Source: Photobacterium alginatilyticum (lineage in GTDB: Bacteria; Pseudomonadota; Gammaproteobacteria; Enterobacterales; Vibrionaceae). From it: a stretch of DNA of 64,000 nt. The stretch spans positions 151,915 through 215,914 of the forward strand of contig NZ_RSEJ01000006.1 of assembly GCF_009910675.1 (NCBI RefSeq), written 5' to 3'. Positions 35,778-45,135 of the stretch are shown one piece after another; the first letter of the stretch is position 1, and each line of letters opens with the position of its first letter. The translations under genes and the position numbers were made by a program. The notes under the pieces are model-generated. The model searched no databases. It worked only from the letters and a program-made list of their open reading frames with translations, and was not told the origin of the DNA.

Positions 35778-37733
35778 TTAGCTCACATGCCCGCTGTGAG
35801 TTTCGGCTCTTGCTCTGGTATTGAACCGCTCGATGATGAAGCCTTGAAATCCACTAACAAATAGTTCGGAGAGCCGCTCAAGCTGTGTTTCTGTTTCGAC
35901 GCGGGTAGCAATGGTCATAATGTTGAGGCTATGGGCGGTTCTGGAAATTGATGACAAGAGAGCGGATTTATTCTGATCGTTTAACTGGTGGGTATAAGCA
36001 AAATCAATCTTTACGTAGTCAGGGCGGAACTCTTTTAGATAGTCCAGGGATTTGAAGTGACGGCCATAGTTGTCGACACCAAATCTGAACTTGTAGAATC
36101 GGATGGCAGAGCAGAGCAAACTGGTTGCATCGGGATGGCGGACAAAGCTGGCCTCGGGTAACTCGAAAAATAGACGCGAGGATAAGCTCTGATTTTTATC
36201 CAAAATTTGGCTAAGCCAGCGAATGAAGGCGGGGTCACTGATGCTGCTGTTGGTGATGTTTATCGCCAGAGGACCAAGCTGATGATCAGCATTGAGACGG
36301 TTGATAAGCTGCGCAACAATGTGGCGGTCGAACAAGCTGCCAATGGCGAGATCCTCAATGGCACCGAGAAACTGGCTGGCAGTATAGACATCGTCTTTTG
36401 TTTTTATCGCGCTGAACACTTCATGATGATAAATCCCGTTTTTGTCATTGGCGACCGGTTGGAAATGGTAAGAGAAAAGATCATTGTCAATGGCCTCGAG
36501 CAGCAATGACTTCCACTGCTGCTTGCCGAGGGCTATTTGGGTCGAAGCCTCATCAATAAATGCAATGGGAAGCTGTGGCGTGAGGGCTGCTTTGCTCAGG
36601 GCATTGTCGAGCTGGGAAAGCAGGGTGCTGGAACTTGACGGCTGGCTGTTAAGTAGCAGCCCGACATGCGCTGTATGCGGTGTGGTTTTTGCGTGCTCCG
36701 GTTGCAACTCGTCGATAACCGTCAGCATCGTTTCGCCGATTATCTTGAGCTTCTCGGCACTGATGCCGGGCGCAAGCAGAGCAAATTCGTCATAGGATAA
36801 GCGTGCGAGGGTAATGTCACTATAGATGATCCCTTCGTTAAGGCCGTTGGCGATATCTTTGACAAGCTGGTCACCTTTCTCAAATCCCTGATTATGGTAA
36901 CAATCATCAATCAGCGATGTCTTAACCAAAGCCAGACCGCCCTTGGCTGACTTGGTCAGCCAGGAGTTAAGTTGGCTGATAAAGAAATTTCGGTTTCCCA
37001 TCCCCGATACGCCATCGCGGTAAACCTGTTCTCTTAGTTTTGCGGCCTCGCGGGCCTGGGCCTTGAAATTGGCTTCAAGCTGGGTGGAAAGGTGATTGAT
37101 AGTTTTGACGATGATCCCGAGATCGTACGTGTGAGGTAGTGGGATAGGCGCCCCAAATTGATTCGAAGACAGATCTTTTGCCTTGTTGACGATATTGTCT
37201 AACGGCTTGAGTTTTCTTTTGAGCACCAACAGGAGAAGCAGGAGGCCGGCAACTAGGCATACCAGAGTTACACCAAGAGACTGACACGTCGATTGCCACA
37301 GCTGGCGGTACAGTGATGTCTGATCGGCCGTGATGGACAGTGTAGCCAATCGCTCCCAGCCGTTGTTAATGGTGTTCGACTTGGTGAGCGGCTCAAACAG
37401 GTTCAGGTTGATAAACCAACTCGGCAAACCTTGTAAGTCGGATGGTCGCTGTATTTCAATGTGTTCTTTGGTGGCGAACAGGTTAAGGCGAAGATGCTGC
37501 CAGTCCTGGCTGGCAAAAACTTGATTGACTTGGTCTGCGAGCTGCTGCGAATCCTGATCGCCTAGAAACGGGGTCAGGGCGATTTCGAGACTGAGCAAAT
37601 CATGATTCAGGCGCGTATAGGCCTGTGCTGCTATTTGATCCCGCTGTGAAAAAAACGCACTGACAGTAACAGTTAAGGTAAACAGGAAGAAGATTGCCAG
37701 AATCCACGAGATTAACTGTTTGTATAAAGACAT
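35778..37733 (-). CDS. LapD-like degenerate GGDEF-EAL membrane protein
   Basis: About 651 residues from ATG 37733. It has a first transmembrane helix (residues 8-28), a periplasmic LapD/MoxY-type domain, a second helix near 155-178 (GVTLVCLVAGLLLLLLVL), a HAMP-like linker, a GGDEF domain and an EAL domain. Both catalytic motifs are altered: GGDEF reads LSYDE, and the EAL signature reads EVFSAI. It is therefore probably a cyclic-di-GMP receptor or signalling scaffold rather than an active enzyme. No lapG-like protease gene is nearby. It could also be compared with MshH/CsrD-type proteins. Confidence 0.8.
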   Translation of the reverse strand: MSLYKQLISWILAIFFLFTLTVTVSAFFSQRDQIAAQAYTRLNHDLLSLEIALTPFLGDQDSQQLADQVNQVFASQDWQHLRLNLFATKEHIEIQRPSDLQGLPSWFINLNLFEPLTKSNTINNGWERLATLSITADQTSLYRQLWQSTCQSLGVTLVCLVAGLLLLLLVLKRKLKPLDNIVNKAKDLSSNQFGAPIPLPHTYDLGIIVKTINHLSTQLEANFKAQAREAAKLREQVYRDGVSGMGNRNFFISQLNSWLTKSAKGGLALVKTSLIDDCYHNQGFEKGDQLVKDIANGLNEGIIYSDITLARLSYDEFALLAPGISAEKLKIIGETMLTVIDELQPEHAKTTPHTAHVGLLLNSQPSSSSTLLSQLDNALSKAALTPQLPIAFIDEASTQIALGKQQWKSLLLEAIDNDLFSYHFQPVANDKNGIYHHEVFSAIKTKDDVYTASQFLGAIEDLAIGSLFDRHIVAQLINRLNADHQLGPLAINITNSSISDPAFIRWLSQILDKNQSLSSRLFFELPEASFVRHPDATSLLCSAIRFYKFRFGVDNYGRHFKSLDYLKEFRPDYVKIDFAYTHQLNDQNKSALLSSISRTAHSLNIMTIATRVETETQLERLSELFVSGFQGFIIERFNTRARAETHSGHVS

Positions 37734-38020
37734 ATGACATACTCTAGCGATAGCGGTGTATTGTTCAGGCATGCGCCGAGCGATATTGGGGCTATGAGAT
37801 TTTGCGGTTTGCGACGCTGACAAATTTTGTACATATGCACTCAATTTATCAAAAGTTCCTGTCTGCCACTGTGCAGATTTATTCTCCGCTAACAGATTTT
37901 GAAGGTACTTCGAAGTAATTCTGAAACAGCGTGAATGTTACAGTGGGCCGGGGGAGAGGGCATGCAGAGTAGGCGATGAAGCACGGAACCGTTATCCGTG
38001 CCGCATCCGGTTTTGTGTGC

Positions 38021-39373
38021 TTAGCTTGTTGCCTTGTAGTCATCCTTGTCGATATGGTGCTTTTTCATCTTGTCATACAGCGTCTTTCGCGCGAGCCCCA
38101 GCTCTGCCTGTACCTCCTTCAAACGCCCGTTATGGCGCTTCAAGGCATCGCTGAGCAAGGTATACTCGAACTGATTCATCCGCTCTGCCAGCGTGTGGAT
38201 TAAAGGCGCATCGCTAAACTGGCTGCTGTCACTGAGTGTCGTTGTATCTCCCATCAAAATCAGGCGTTCGGCCAGATTTCGTAGCTCCCGCACATTGCCT
38301 GGCCAGTCATGCTCGAGTAGTTTTTGCTGTTGTTCCAGGTTGATAGAGGGCGGCTCGACGCCATAGCGGGTAGAAGCCGAACGGGTAAAGTTCTGGAACA
38401 GCATTGGAATATCATCTTTGCGTTCGCGAAGTGGCGGAATATCAACGCTGACTACGTTCAGACGGTAATAGAGATCGTGCCTGAATAGCCCGCGATCACT
38501 CATCTGCTTTAAATCGTCCTTGGTGGCGGCAATAATGCGGATGTCTAGCGGAACCGTTTTGTTGCTGCCAAGCGGCTCCACCGCCCTTTCTTCGAGCACT
38601 CGCAACAGCTTGATTTGCAGCGACATCGGCATTGACTCAATTTCATCAAGGAACAATGTTCCTCCGTTGGCATGGGCAATTTTGCCGACGCGCTTCTTCT
38701 GCGCGCCGGTGAAGGCGCCCGCTTCATAGCCGAATAATTCGCTTTCGATCATGGTTTCGGGGATTGCCCCGCAGTTAATCGCGACAAACGGGTGGTTCTG
38801 GCGAACGCTATGATCATGCAGGAAGCGGGCGACCAGCTCCTTTCCTGTTCCCGTTTCGCCATGGATCATGACGTCTGCCGGGGTATCTTTGATGTGGGAA
38901 AGGATCCGGCGTAGTTGCTTCATCTGTGGTGTGTTGCCCAAAATCCTCGGGCCGGGGCCGCTTTGCGCTTCTAGCTCGCGACGTAGATCCCGATTTTCAA
39001 GCACCAGCTCCCGCTTGTCCGCCGCACGTTTGACAACATCAAGCAGGTTGTCTGTCGAGAACGGTTTTTCAAGAAAGTCATAGGCACCGAGCCGCATCGC
39101 GTCGACGGCCATTGAAATGTCACCGTGGCCGGTAAGCAGAATGATACATAGCTCGGGATCAATCGCCAGTGCCTGCCTGAGGAAGTCGATGCCATCAATA
39201 CCGGGCATGTTGATATCAGAAATAATCACTCCGGGGTATTGGCTGTCGAGCATTTCTAGTGCGGGTTTGGCACTTGCAAACAAGGTGACGTCGTAGTCTT
39301 CTAGTTCTAATGTCTGCCCCAGCGCATCGCGGATGGATTTTTCGTCATCAATAAAAATTACGTGTTGGTTCAT
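38021..39373 (-). CDS. dctD: C4-dicarboxylate sigma-54 response regulator DctD
   Basis: 450 residues. A receiver domain carries the phospho-acceptor Asp53 (VIISDINMPGID). A sigma-54 AAA+ domain follows with GETGTGKE, the complete GAFTGA loop (YEAGAFTGAQKKR) and GGTLFLDEIESM. A Fis-type HTH ends the protein (KEVQAELGLARKTLYDKMKKH). When phosphorylated by the DctB-type kinase it would activate sigma-54 promoters for dicarboxylate uptake. It overlaps the kinase gene by 4 bases. No dctA or dctPQM transporter is in the window. Confidence 0.9.
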   Translation of the reverse strand: MNQHVIFIDDEKSIRDALGQTLELEDYDVTLFASAKPALEMLDSQYPGVIISDINMPGIDGIDFLRQALAIDPELCIILLTGHGDISMAVDAMRLGAYDFLEKPFSTDNLLDVVKRAADKRELVLENRDLRRELEAQSGPGPRILGNTPQMKQLRRILSHIKDTPADVMIHGETGTGKELVARFLHDHSVRQNHPFVAINCGAIPETMIESELFGYEAGAFTGAQKKRVGKIAHANGGTLFLDEIESMPMSLQIKLLRVLEERAVEPLGSNKTVPLDIRIIAATKDDLKQMSDRGLFRHDLYYRLNVVSVDIPPLRERKDDIPMLFQNFTRSASTRYGVEPPSINLEQQQKLLEHDWPGNVRELRNLAERLILMGDTTTLSDSSQFSDAPLIHTLAERMNQFEYTLLSDALKRHNGRLKEVQAELGLARKTLYDKMKKHHIDKDDYKATS

Positions 39374-41202
39374 TGAGTGTCCTCAGTGCTACGGGGAAGA
39401 GTGATCACAAATTCGGCACCGCCGCCAGGGTGGTCGGTAACTGTGAGCGTGCCGGTGAAGGCGTCGATGATCCGGCGGGAAATCGTTAACCCGAGCCCGA
39501 GCCCATCGTTTTTAGTGGTAAAGAATGGCGTGAAGATCCGCTTTTTCTGATCATCATCCAGGCCCGGCCCGTTGTCCCAGATACGGATTTCGACCAGGTT
39601 GTCGAGGGCTGCCAGCTGAATGCCAATTTGCGGCTGGTGTGCCGAGGACAATGCCTGGATAGCATTATGGAGCAAGTTGATAATAACCTGCTCAACCTGC
39701 ACTGCATCGGCATTGATCAGTATATCCGGCGGCAAGTCGCCGACACGGAGAATCACTCCTTCCTTTATCAGTTTATTACGCAGCAGACTGGTTGCCGAGC
39801 GAATTGAATCTGCCGCGACGGTGCGGTTGTTATGTTCGCTGCCCTTGCGGGCGAAGACCTTGAAGCGCGCGATAATATCCGCGACCATCTGGTTCAGCTT
39901 GATGATTTCGTCGATGTTGCTGGCGACTGAATCATAGCGCTCTTTGCTGAGGAGCTTGCGCGAGTTCTCGGCATAGGTGCGCATGGCGGCGAGCGGCTGG
40001 TTAATTTCATGGTTGATGCTAGCCGAGAGTTCACCCAGCATGGCCAGCTTGGCGGCCTGCACCAATTCGCTTTGGGTCTGCTTCAGCTCCGCCTGACTAC
40101 GCTCGTATTGTCTTAGTGTATCTTTCAGCCGCTGGTTATTTTCAAGCAGAGTATTGGTTCGTTTCACCACCAGTTGTTCGAGTTTGTCATTGAGTTGTGC
40201 CAGCGCCTTCTGTGCCTGCAGCGTCTGCCACCATGAGGTTACGGCCAGACTCAGAAGAAAGTAAAATACGCTGAACATGAGTACGGCTTGGGCCACATAC
40301 TGATAGGCAGCACGGATCGGGCTGAAGCCGAAAATTGCCCACCCGGCCTGGGCCATTTCATGGTTGGCAACAACATAAGCAGCGCTTTTCTCATCTGCTG
40401 ACGGTTGGATATCAATGGTTTCATTATGTCTGAGTTTATCAAGCCGGGCGTAGCCAGTGAGTGGGTCGAGCCTGGCATTGCCATATTGTCGTGATGCCAG
40501 GATCCGCTGTTTTTGGGTATCATCCAGCGGGATCAGCGACCGGTACAGCCAGCTGTTCTCAGAGCTGTAGAATACCACGCCCTGCGAATCGGCAATGACG
40601 TATTCGATGTCTTCGTATTGCCAGATATCTTCAATCAGCGACAGATCGACCTTGATGGTCAGAACACCGATAACAGACTGCTGATGGTAGATTGGCGCAG
40701 AAAAGTAATAGCCGCGTTTATCAGAGCTGGCACCCAGTGCGAAGTACTGGGCGGGATTGCCTGCAATCGCCTCGCGGAAGTAGGGGCGGTAGGCATAGTT
40801 TTGTCCGACAAAACTGTCAGGCTGTTGCCAGTTGCTGGCAGCCAGGGTCTCTCCCTGTCGGTTAATCAGGTAAATCGTGTCGGCGCTCAGCGTCGTCGCC
40901 CACTGCTGGAGCAGCTGGCTGGTTTGATGATAGTGTTCGGCCTTTGTCGGTGATGTCGGATCGGCCAGCAAAGGTTGCGAGAGTCGCGGATCATTGGCCA
41001 GCACCTCGGGTAGTTTGCTATAGCGCATAAGTTGCGCATCCAGCTTCTGACCCAGTAGGTCGACATCAAGGGAGATTTTGTCTGCCAGATGCTGTTTGAC
41101 CTGCTGGTAGGTTAACTGGGCGATAAGAACGTTGAGTATCAGACCGACAACTACAATAAGGGCGAGGCATTTACTTTTCTGCACTTGACGTTTCCGTGGC
41201 AT
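39370..41202 (-). CDS. dctB: C4-dicarboxylate sensor kinase DctB
   Basis: About 610 residues. There is a transmembrane helix near residues 14-34 and a large periplasmic PDC/dCache sensor (YLINRQGETLAASNW, YYFSAPIYHQQSVIG). A second helix lies near 285-305. Then come a coiled-coil, the phospho-acceptor histidine in INHEINQPLAAMRTYAEN, and an ATPase domain (NLLHNAIQAL, WDNGPGLDDD, GLGLTI). It would sense external dicarboxylates and phosphorylate DctD. ATG 41202 is preferred over the upstream TTG 41223. It is divergent from pdxH. Confidence 0.9.
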   Translation of the reverse strand: MPRKRQVQKSKCLALIVVVGLILNVLIAQLTYQQVKQHLADKISLDVDLLGQKLDAQLMRYSKLPEVLANDPRLSQPLLADPTSPTKAEHYHQTSQLLQQWATTLSADTIYLINRQGETLAASNWQQPDSFVGQNYAYRPYFREAIAGNPAQYFALGASSDKRGYYFSAPIYHQQSVIGVLTIKVDLSLIEDIWQYEDIEYVIADSQGVVFYSSENSWLYRSLIPLDDTQKQRILASRQYGNARLDPLTGYARLDKLRHNETIDIQPSADEKSAAYVVANHEMAQAGWAIFGFSPIRAAYQYVAQAVLMFSVFYFLLSLAVTSWWQTLQAQKALAQLNDKLEQLVVKRTNTLLENNQRLKDTLRQYERSQAELKQTQSELVQAAKLAMLGELSASINHEINQPLAAMRTYAENSRKLLSKERYDSVASNIDEIIKLNQMVADIIARFKVFARKGSEHNNRTVAADSIRSATSLLRNKLIKEGVILRVGDLPPDILINADAVQVEQVIINLLHNAIQALSSAHQPQIGIQLAALDNLVEIRIWDNGPGLDDDQKKRIFTPFFTTKNDGLGLGLTISRRIIDAFTGTLTVTDHPGGGAEFVITLPRSTEDTQ

Positions 41203-41385
41203 TTTTATGGGCTTGTATAGCAAACTTTACCCGATGAAAACACGAACCAGCTAGCAGAGATGAAATGAAGTGGTCTGCTATTCGATAAATAGTTTTAAAA
41301 ATCATTCAGATCAATGAAGGAACTTGTTTTTCCTAGAGCCAAAGCGCACAATTTCCCCCAGAATGACTAAGAAGCGGAGTTAACA

Positions 41386-42021
41386 ATGGAATTGTCTGAT
41401 ATTCGTCGCGAATACACGCGAGGTGGTTTACGTCGTCATGATTTACCAGATGAGCCGCTGAGTTTATTCGATAAGTGGCTGAAGCAGGCCATTGAGGCAA
41501 ATTTGAGCGATCCGACGGCAATGACGGTGGCTACTGTGGATGATAGCGGTCAGCCGTATCAGCGTATCGTGTTACTAAAACACTATGATAAAGAAGGCTT
41601 TGTTTTCTATACCAACCTCGGTAGTCGAAAGGCGATGCACCTGGACCATAATGCCAAAATTAGCCTGCATTTCCCGTGGCACGCTATTGAGCGTCAGGTA
41701 CATATCACGGGTGAGGCTGAGAAGTTGTCTAAGATGGAAGTGATGAAATATTTCACGTCGCGTCCTAAAGAAAGCCAGCTTGCGGCATGGGCCAGTAAGC
41801 AAAGCAGCCGAATTTCTGCCCGCCAGGCACTTGAAAGTAAGTTTATGGAACTTAAACAGAAGTTCTCGAACGGTGAAGTGCCGTTACCCACTTTTTGGGG
41901 AGGCTACCGGGTGAAAATCAGTTCGATAGAATTCTGGCAGGGAGGGGAAAACCGCCTTCATGATCGTTTCTTGTATCGACAAGAAGCTGACAATTGGGAA
42001 ATTGATCGTCTTGCCCCTTAA
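41386..42021 (+). CDS. pdxH: Pyridoxamine 5'-phosphate oxidase
   Basis: 211 residues, typical length. FMN and substrate motifs include [43 protein letters not shown] and [18 protein letters not shown]. It oxidises pyridoxine or pyridoxamine phosphate to pyridoxal phosphate, using FMN and oxygen in the cytosol. GGAG lies before the start. It is a single-gene unit closed by a strong terminator. Confidence 0.96.
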   Translation: MELSDIRREYTRGGLRRHDLPDEPLSLFDKWLKQAIEANLSDPTAMTVATVDDSGQPYQRIVLLKHYDKEGFVFYTNLGSRKAMHLDHNAKISLHFPWHAIERQVHITGEAEKLSKMEVMKYFTSRPKESQLAAWASKQSSRISARQALESKFMELKQKFSNGEVPLPTFWGGYRVKISSIEFWQGGENRLHDRFLYRQEADNWEIDRLAP

Positions 42022-42043
42022 TTGGCTATGGAAGAAATAAAGA

Positions 42044-42071
42044 AGTGTAGCCTAGCCGCTACACTTTTTTT
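42044..42071 (+). terminator. Rho-independent terminator of pdxH
   Basis: AGTGTAGC (42044-42051) pairs with GCTACACT (42058-42065), followed by a run of seven T. Confidence 0.9.
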
Positions 42072-42091
42072 ATATATCCTGAATTAACCGG

Positions 42092-42256
42092 TTACTGCTG
42101 ATTGCTAGTAACAATACTCACCCCTTCAGGGTGGCGTATTCTTAATGCCTTCTCGGCTGATTGAATCGAGGCGATTTCGCTTTCTGCTGCTATTTCGTAT
42201 TTACACGGAATATTAAAATGTGGATGTACAACGTAGGTAATAGTAAATTGTTTCAT
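42092..42256 (-). CDS. 54-residue small protein of unknown function
   Basis: ATG 42256 follows TGGAAAC, a usable ribosome binding site, and the frame stays open to TAA at 42092. The product starts MKQFTITYVVHPHFNIPCKY, then a helical part (ESEIASIQSAEKALRI), then RHPEGVSIVTSNQQ. The beta-helix-beta pattern and regular codon use suggest a real gene. No family is recognised. It lies between convergent pdxH and the PAS-LuxR gene, alone on its strand segment. Confidence 0.55.
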   Translation of the reverse strand: MKQFTITYVVHPHFNIPCKYEIAAESEIASIQSAEKALRIRHPEGVSIVTSNQQ

Positions 42257-42443
42257 ACTTGTTTCCAGTTAAATAATAATATCAAGCCACGGAGTCAATT
42301 AAGGCTAGTTAATTACTCGGGCTAATTAATTCTGCAGATATTGTAGGTGGTGTTTGACCTGCAATATTTGATCTGGAAACAGACTTGCATTGGCAAAATT
42401 TCAAACTAAGAGTGCATGAAACGAGAGTGTTTGTTGCTGCCGG

Positions 42444-43154
42444 TTATTCTTTTAGGATGACAGACAGCTGGCGCTTGAGCATACTTTCCGGAATATGAGA
42501 GCCAAAGCCGAGATCAAGGGCCAGGTCCAGCAGTTCGCCTTTAGAGTTCGCATTGAACTTTTCGCGCAGGCGAACAACATAGTTCTCAACGGTTTTCACC
42601 GAAACATTCAGTACCTTGGCGATATATTGCGGTTTTTTACCATAAAGCAGCAAAAAGAGAACTTCCGATTCACGAGTATTCAAGCTCACCGCCTGGTTAT
42701 GCAGATCAAGACTGAATGACGCCTGCTCTTTATTGCTTAACCCTGCCGCGCGGCAGATCCAATGGCCGACTTCAAGGATGGCCGTATCTTTTAACTCGAC
42801 ACCGGAAAAAATCGTACCGACGGTTTCATTCTGCTCATCTTTCCACGGTGTTTTAGTGAATAAATGTGCACGCCAGCTTCCATCTGAATAAGGATGAATA
42901 TCGAGGACACGCATTCTGTTCCCCGTAGAAAGGACAAGGTTATCCTGCTCTCTAAATGAATCGGCACATTCGACTGTCGGGCTCGGCATATCAAAATCAG
43001 TTCGACCAATACAATCGAGGTGATGGTCGACACCAATAATTTTCCCATATTCTTCATTGGCATAAATAAAGACCGAGTCTTTATCTTTACACCCCCAGCA
43101 CCCAGGAAGCTGATTAAAAATATGTAGTAGAGAAGGGTCGACTTTATCTTTCAC
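42444..43154 (-). CDS. PAS-LuxR type transcriptional regulator
   Basis: 236 residues. An N-terminal PAS-like domain (GCKDKDSVFIYANEEYGKIIG) lies before a C-terminal LuxR HTH (NTRESEVLFLLLYGKKPQYIAKVLNVSVKTVENYVVRLREKF spans it). There is no receiver domain, so it is not a standard response regulator. The start is GTG 43154, with AGG 9 bases upstream, and no ATG lies nearby. Its targets and signal are not evident from the neighbours. Confidence 0.85.
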   Translation of the reverse strand: MKDKVDPSLLHIFNQLPGCWGCKDKDSVFIYANEEYGKIIGVDHHLDCIGRTDFDMPSPTVECADSFREQDNLVLSTGNRMRVLDIHPYSDGSWRAHLFTKTPWKDEQNETVGTIFSGVELKDTAILEVGHWICRAAGLSNKEQASFSLDLHNQAVSLNTRESEVLFLLLYGKKPQYIAKVLNVSVKTVENYVVRLREKFNANSKGELLDLALDLGFGSHIPESMLKRQLSVILKE

Positions 43155-43264
43155 TCTTTTTGCCTAATGAAATTGGCTTGGTTAATTGACTGTACAGAGT
43201 TTAATAGAAAGAAGAAATCTTACAATAACCAGATGACGGTATATTGGGCATATTTGTGTATTTT

Positions 43265-43293
43265 TTAAAAAAAAGCCGGTCATAAAGACCGGC
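43265..43293 (-). terminator. Minus-strand terminator upstream of the PAS-LuxR gene
   Basis: GCCGGTC (43275-43281) pairs with GACCGGC (43287-43293), followed on the minus strand by eight T. No annotated minus-strand gene lies to its right, which suggests an unannotated short transcript. Confidence 0.7.
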
Positions 43294-43500
43294 AAAGACA
43301 AGAGTTTGACTCCGAAGAGCACAATCCTGTACGACGTGTAGAAGAGGTATCCAATTAAGTTCATCTCTTTAATATGAGGGTGTATATCAAAGGAACTTCA
43401 TTGGCATGTATCCAATGCTGGATACTGCAGACACTGAACAGTGAAGTATGTTCCCTGTCTACGGAACGAACTATAGCTTACAGGCGTATTGTATATAAGG
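43294..43500 (-). ncRNA. Candidate small RNA ending at the terminator at 43265
   Basis: The stretch has no credible coding frame, yet a strong intrinsic terminator closes it on the minus strand. TTGGATAC occurs twice on the minus strand here, near 43354 and 43414, and GATATA near 43383 could be a -10. The 5' end is not defined. No known Vibrio sRNA family was recognised. Low confidence. Confidence 0.3.
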
Positions 43501-43662
43501 GGGGAAATCACCTATTGACGCAGGAAGTATAATGTGCATTGGCCTGTTGGGTGACAATGTTTATATGTCTACTGTTGATATGCTCTTATTGAGCGATAGG
43601 CAGTAATGAGTGCGGGGTGGGGTCAGTTTATTAACATGAACCACGATAGCTAGATAGCGACT

Positions 43663-44140
43663 ATGATCATTTCCGAAGCGATGATCAAGAGGCTGCAAGT
43701 TCAATTACTGGCGCCTGATGAAGCTTGCCTCTGCTGATATTGGTCCGGGCATTCACTGGTATACAGCCTGCGGTATAGAATCCCGGAAAAATGATCAAGA
43801 CAGGCTAATTAACGGGGAGTGTCATTTCAATTGGAACGATGATCAAGCGTGATCATCGTTTTGATCCTTGCTGTTATGGAAAAATGATCAAGGCTGATGA
43901 TCATGCTTCAGTGAATGAAGGGGCTGGGCAACGATGAAGGATAAACCTGTTGTCAGTGAGTACTATAGAAATATTGAGCTTAATTATTTGAATAACAAGG
44001 ATAAATCATGCTTAGAGCGGTTGTGTGACCGGGCGAGGGACCCCTGGGGATGGGATGGCATTGGTGGATTGTGGTGTTGGATCGGAGCTGTTGCGGTAAA
44101 TTGAAAAGACAACGGCCGTAAAAAAGTTGTTCTTGATCAT
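43663..44140. repeat. Distal cluster of RctB-type iterons
   Basis: ATGATCA or its complement occurs at 43663, 43681, 43791, 43839, 43850, 43884, 43897 and 44134, eight sites in 478 bases with no gene. By chance about 0.06 would be expected in that length. Two copies have the extended form CCGGAAAAATGATCA (43783-43797 and, reversed, 44134-44148), which also occurs in the origin at 26667. No DnaA box or regular 23-bp spacing is seen, so it is probably a regulatory or titration site rather than an origin. Confidence 0.7.
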
Positions 44141-44321
44141 TTTTCCGGTAGCAGCCCGCTTCCTGGGGAGGGATGGTGATCACCGTCATCTATACTAAGA
44201 GGTGTCAATAATGATTGCCTGATCGCTACTGGCTATATCATCAGATATCTATCTGGTTCTACAGGCGGGTATGGTATTCTGGCCCGAAAATAGATGACAC
44301 CTTTTATGTTATTAATGACAT

Positions 44322-45107
44322 ATGGAAATTAAATCCAAACACGCGAATTTTAAGCCCTCTGAAATTGTCGCTCTGCCACAGCAAATGGATCACCACAATC
44401 ATGGTTATAACCAGGTCGTGATCGGACTGTCCGGCCAGACAGAGTTTGATATCGAAGGCTACGGTAACCTTGTTTGCTCCGGTCAGGGCTGTCTGGTGAC
44501 GGCAGATTCGGAGCACGCGTTTTCCGGGATCGGTAAAAACGAGATCCTGGTCTTGAATGTGCCCGTTGATCAATTGCAGCCTTCTTATTCGCAGGAAAGA
44601 ATGACCCGGTTATTTGACCAGTCGAGTTATTTTCATCTTGACAGTCAGGCACAGAATTTGATTCAGGCGCTGACGGCAGAGATGACTGCCCATCCTGATG
44701 ATCTGCTGCTCAGCAAGGCCTGCACCGATACTTTGTTGTGCGTGCTGCAGCGTCATTTTAAGCCGTTAAACGACGATCGCCAGAGCTACCGGCTGAATAT
44801 GGATATTATCGATCAGTACATACTTCAGCATCTTACCCGTAAAATTTCTGTAACACAGTTGGCCGGGCTGGTATTCCTCGGTGAAAGCCAGTTTCATTAT
44901 TTGTTCAAAGAACAGACAGGCGTGACACCGCATCAGTATGTCCTGAAAAAGCGTCTGGAGATGGCGAAACAGCTTATTGAAGAGTCTCACTTAAGCCTGG
45001 CCCAGGTGGCGCAAAGCTCGGGATTTGCCAGCCAAAGCAGCTTTACCCAGGCATTTTCCCGCCTCTACGGTATGCCGCCAGCCCGCTACCGAAAAATTCA
45101 CAGCTAA
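44322..45107 (+). CDS. AraC-family transcriptional regulator
   Basis: 261 residues. An N-terminal cupin-type ligand domain (MDHHNHGYNQVVIGLSGQTEF) is followed by the double HTH of the AraC family (ISVTQLAGLVFLGESQFHYLF and LAQVAQSSGFASQSSFTQAF). It lies upstream of putA in the same direction, 415 bases away. Because the PutA here lacks the DNA-binding domain used for autorepression in E. coli, this protein is a plausible regulator of the put genes. That role is inferred from position only. Confidence 0.88.
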   Translation: MEIKSKHANFKPSEIVALPQQMDHHNHGYNQVVIGLSGQTEFDIEGYGNLVCSGQGCLVTADSEHAFSGIGKNEILVLNVPVDQLQPSYSQERMTRLFDQSSYFHLDSQAQNLIQALTAEMTAHPDDLLLSKACTDTLLCVLQRHFKPLNDDRQSYRLNMDIIDQYILQHLTRKISVTQLAGLVFLGESQFHYLFKEQTGVTPHQYVLKKRLEMAKQLIEESHLSLAQVAQSSGFASQSSFTQAFSRLYGMPPARYRKIHS

Positions 45108-45135
45108 CGCTAATAGTTTATCAAACCCTTCTTTA

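Noticed and set aside
38810..38822. ATGATCAT inside dctD and isolated TGATCAT or ATGATCA at 14677, 36285, 39548, 45232 and 52509
   Set aside because: About eight such 7-mers are expected by chance in 64 kb on both strands; isolated copies carry no weight.
43182..43364. A 60-codon minus-strand frame
   Set aside because: It reads through the intrinsic terminator stem at 43265-43293 and has no convincing ribosome binding site spacing or homologous pattern.
43663..44140. The distal iteron cluster as a second origin
   Set aside because: No initiator gene, no DnaA box and no regular spacing are present, so a regulatory role is more likely.
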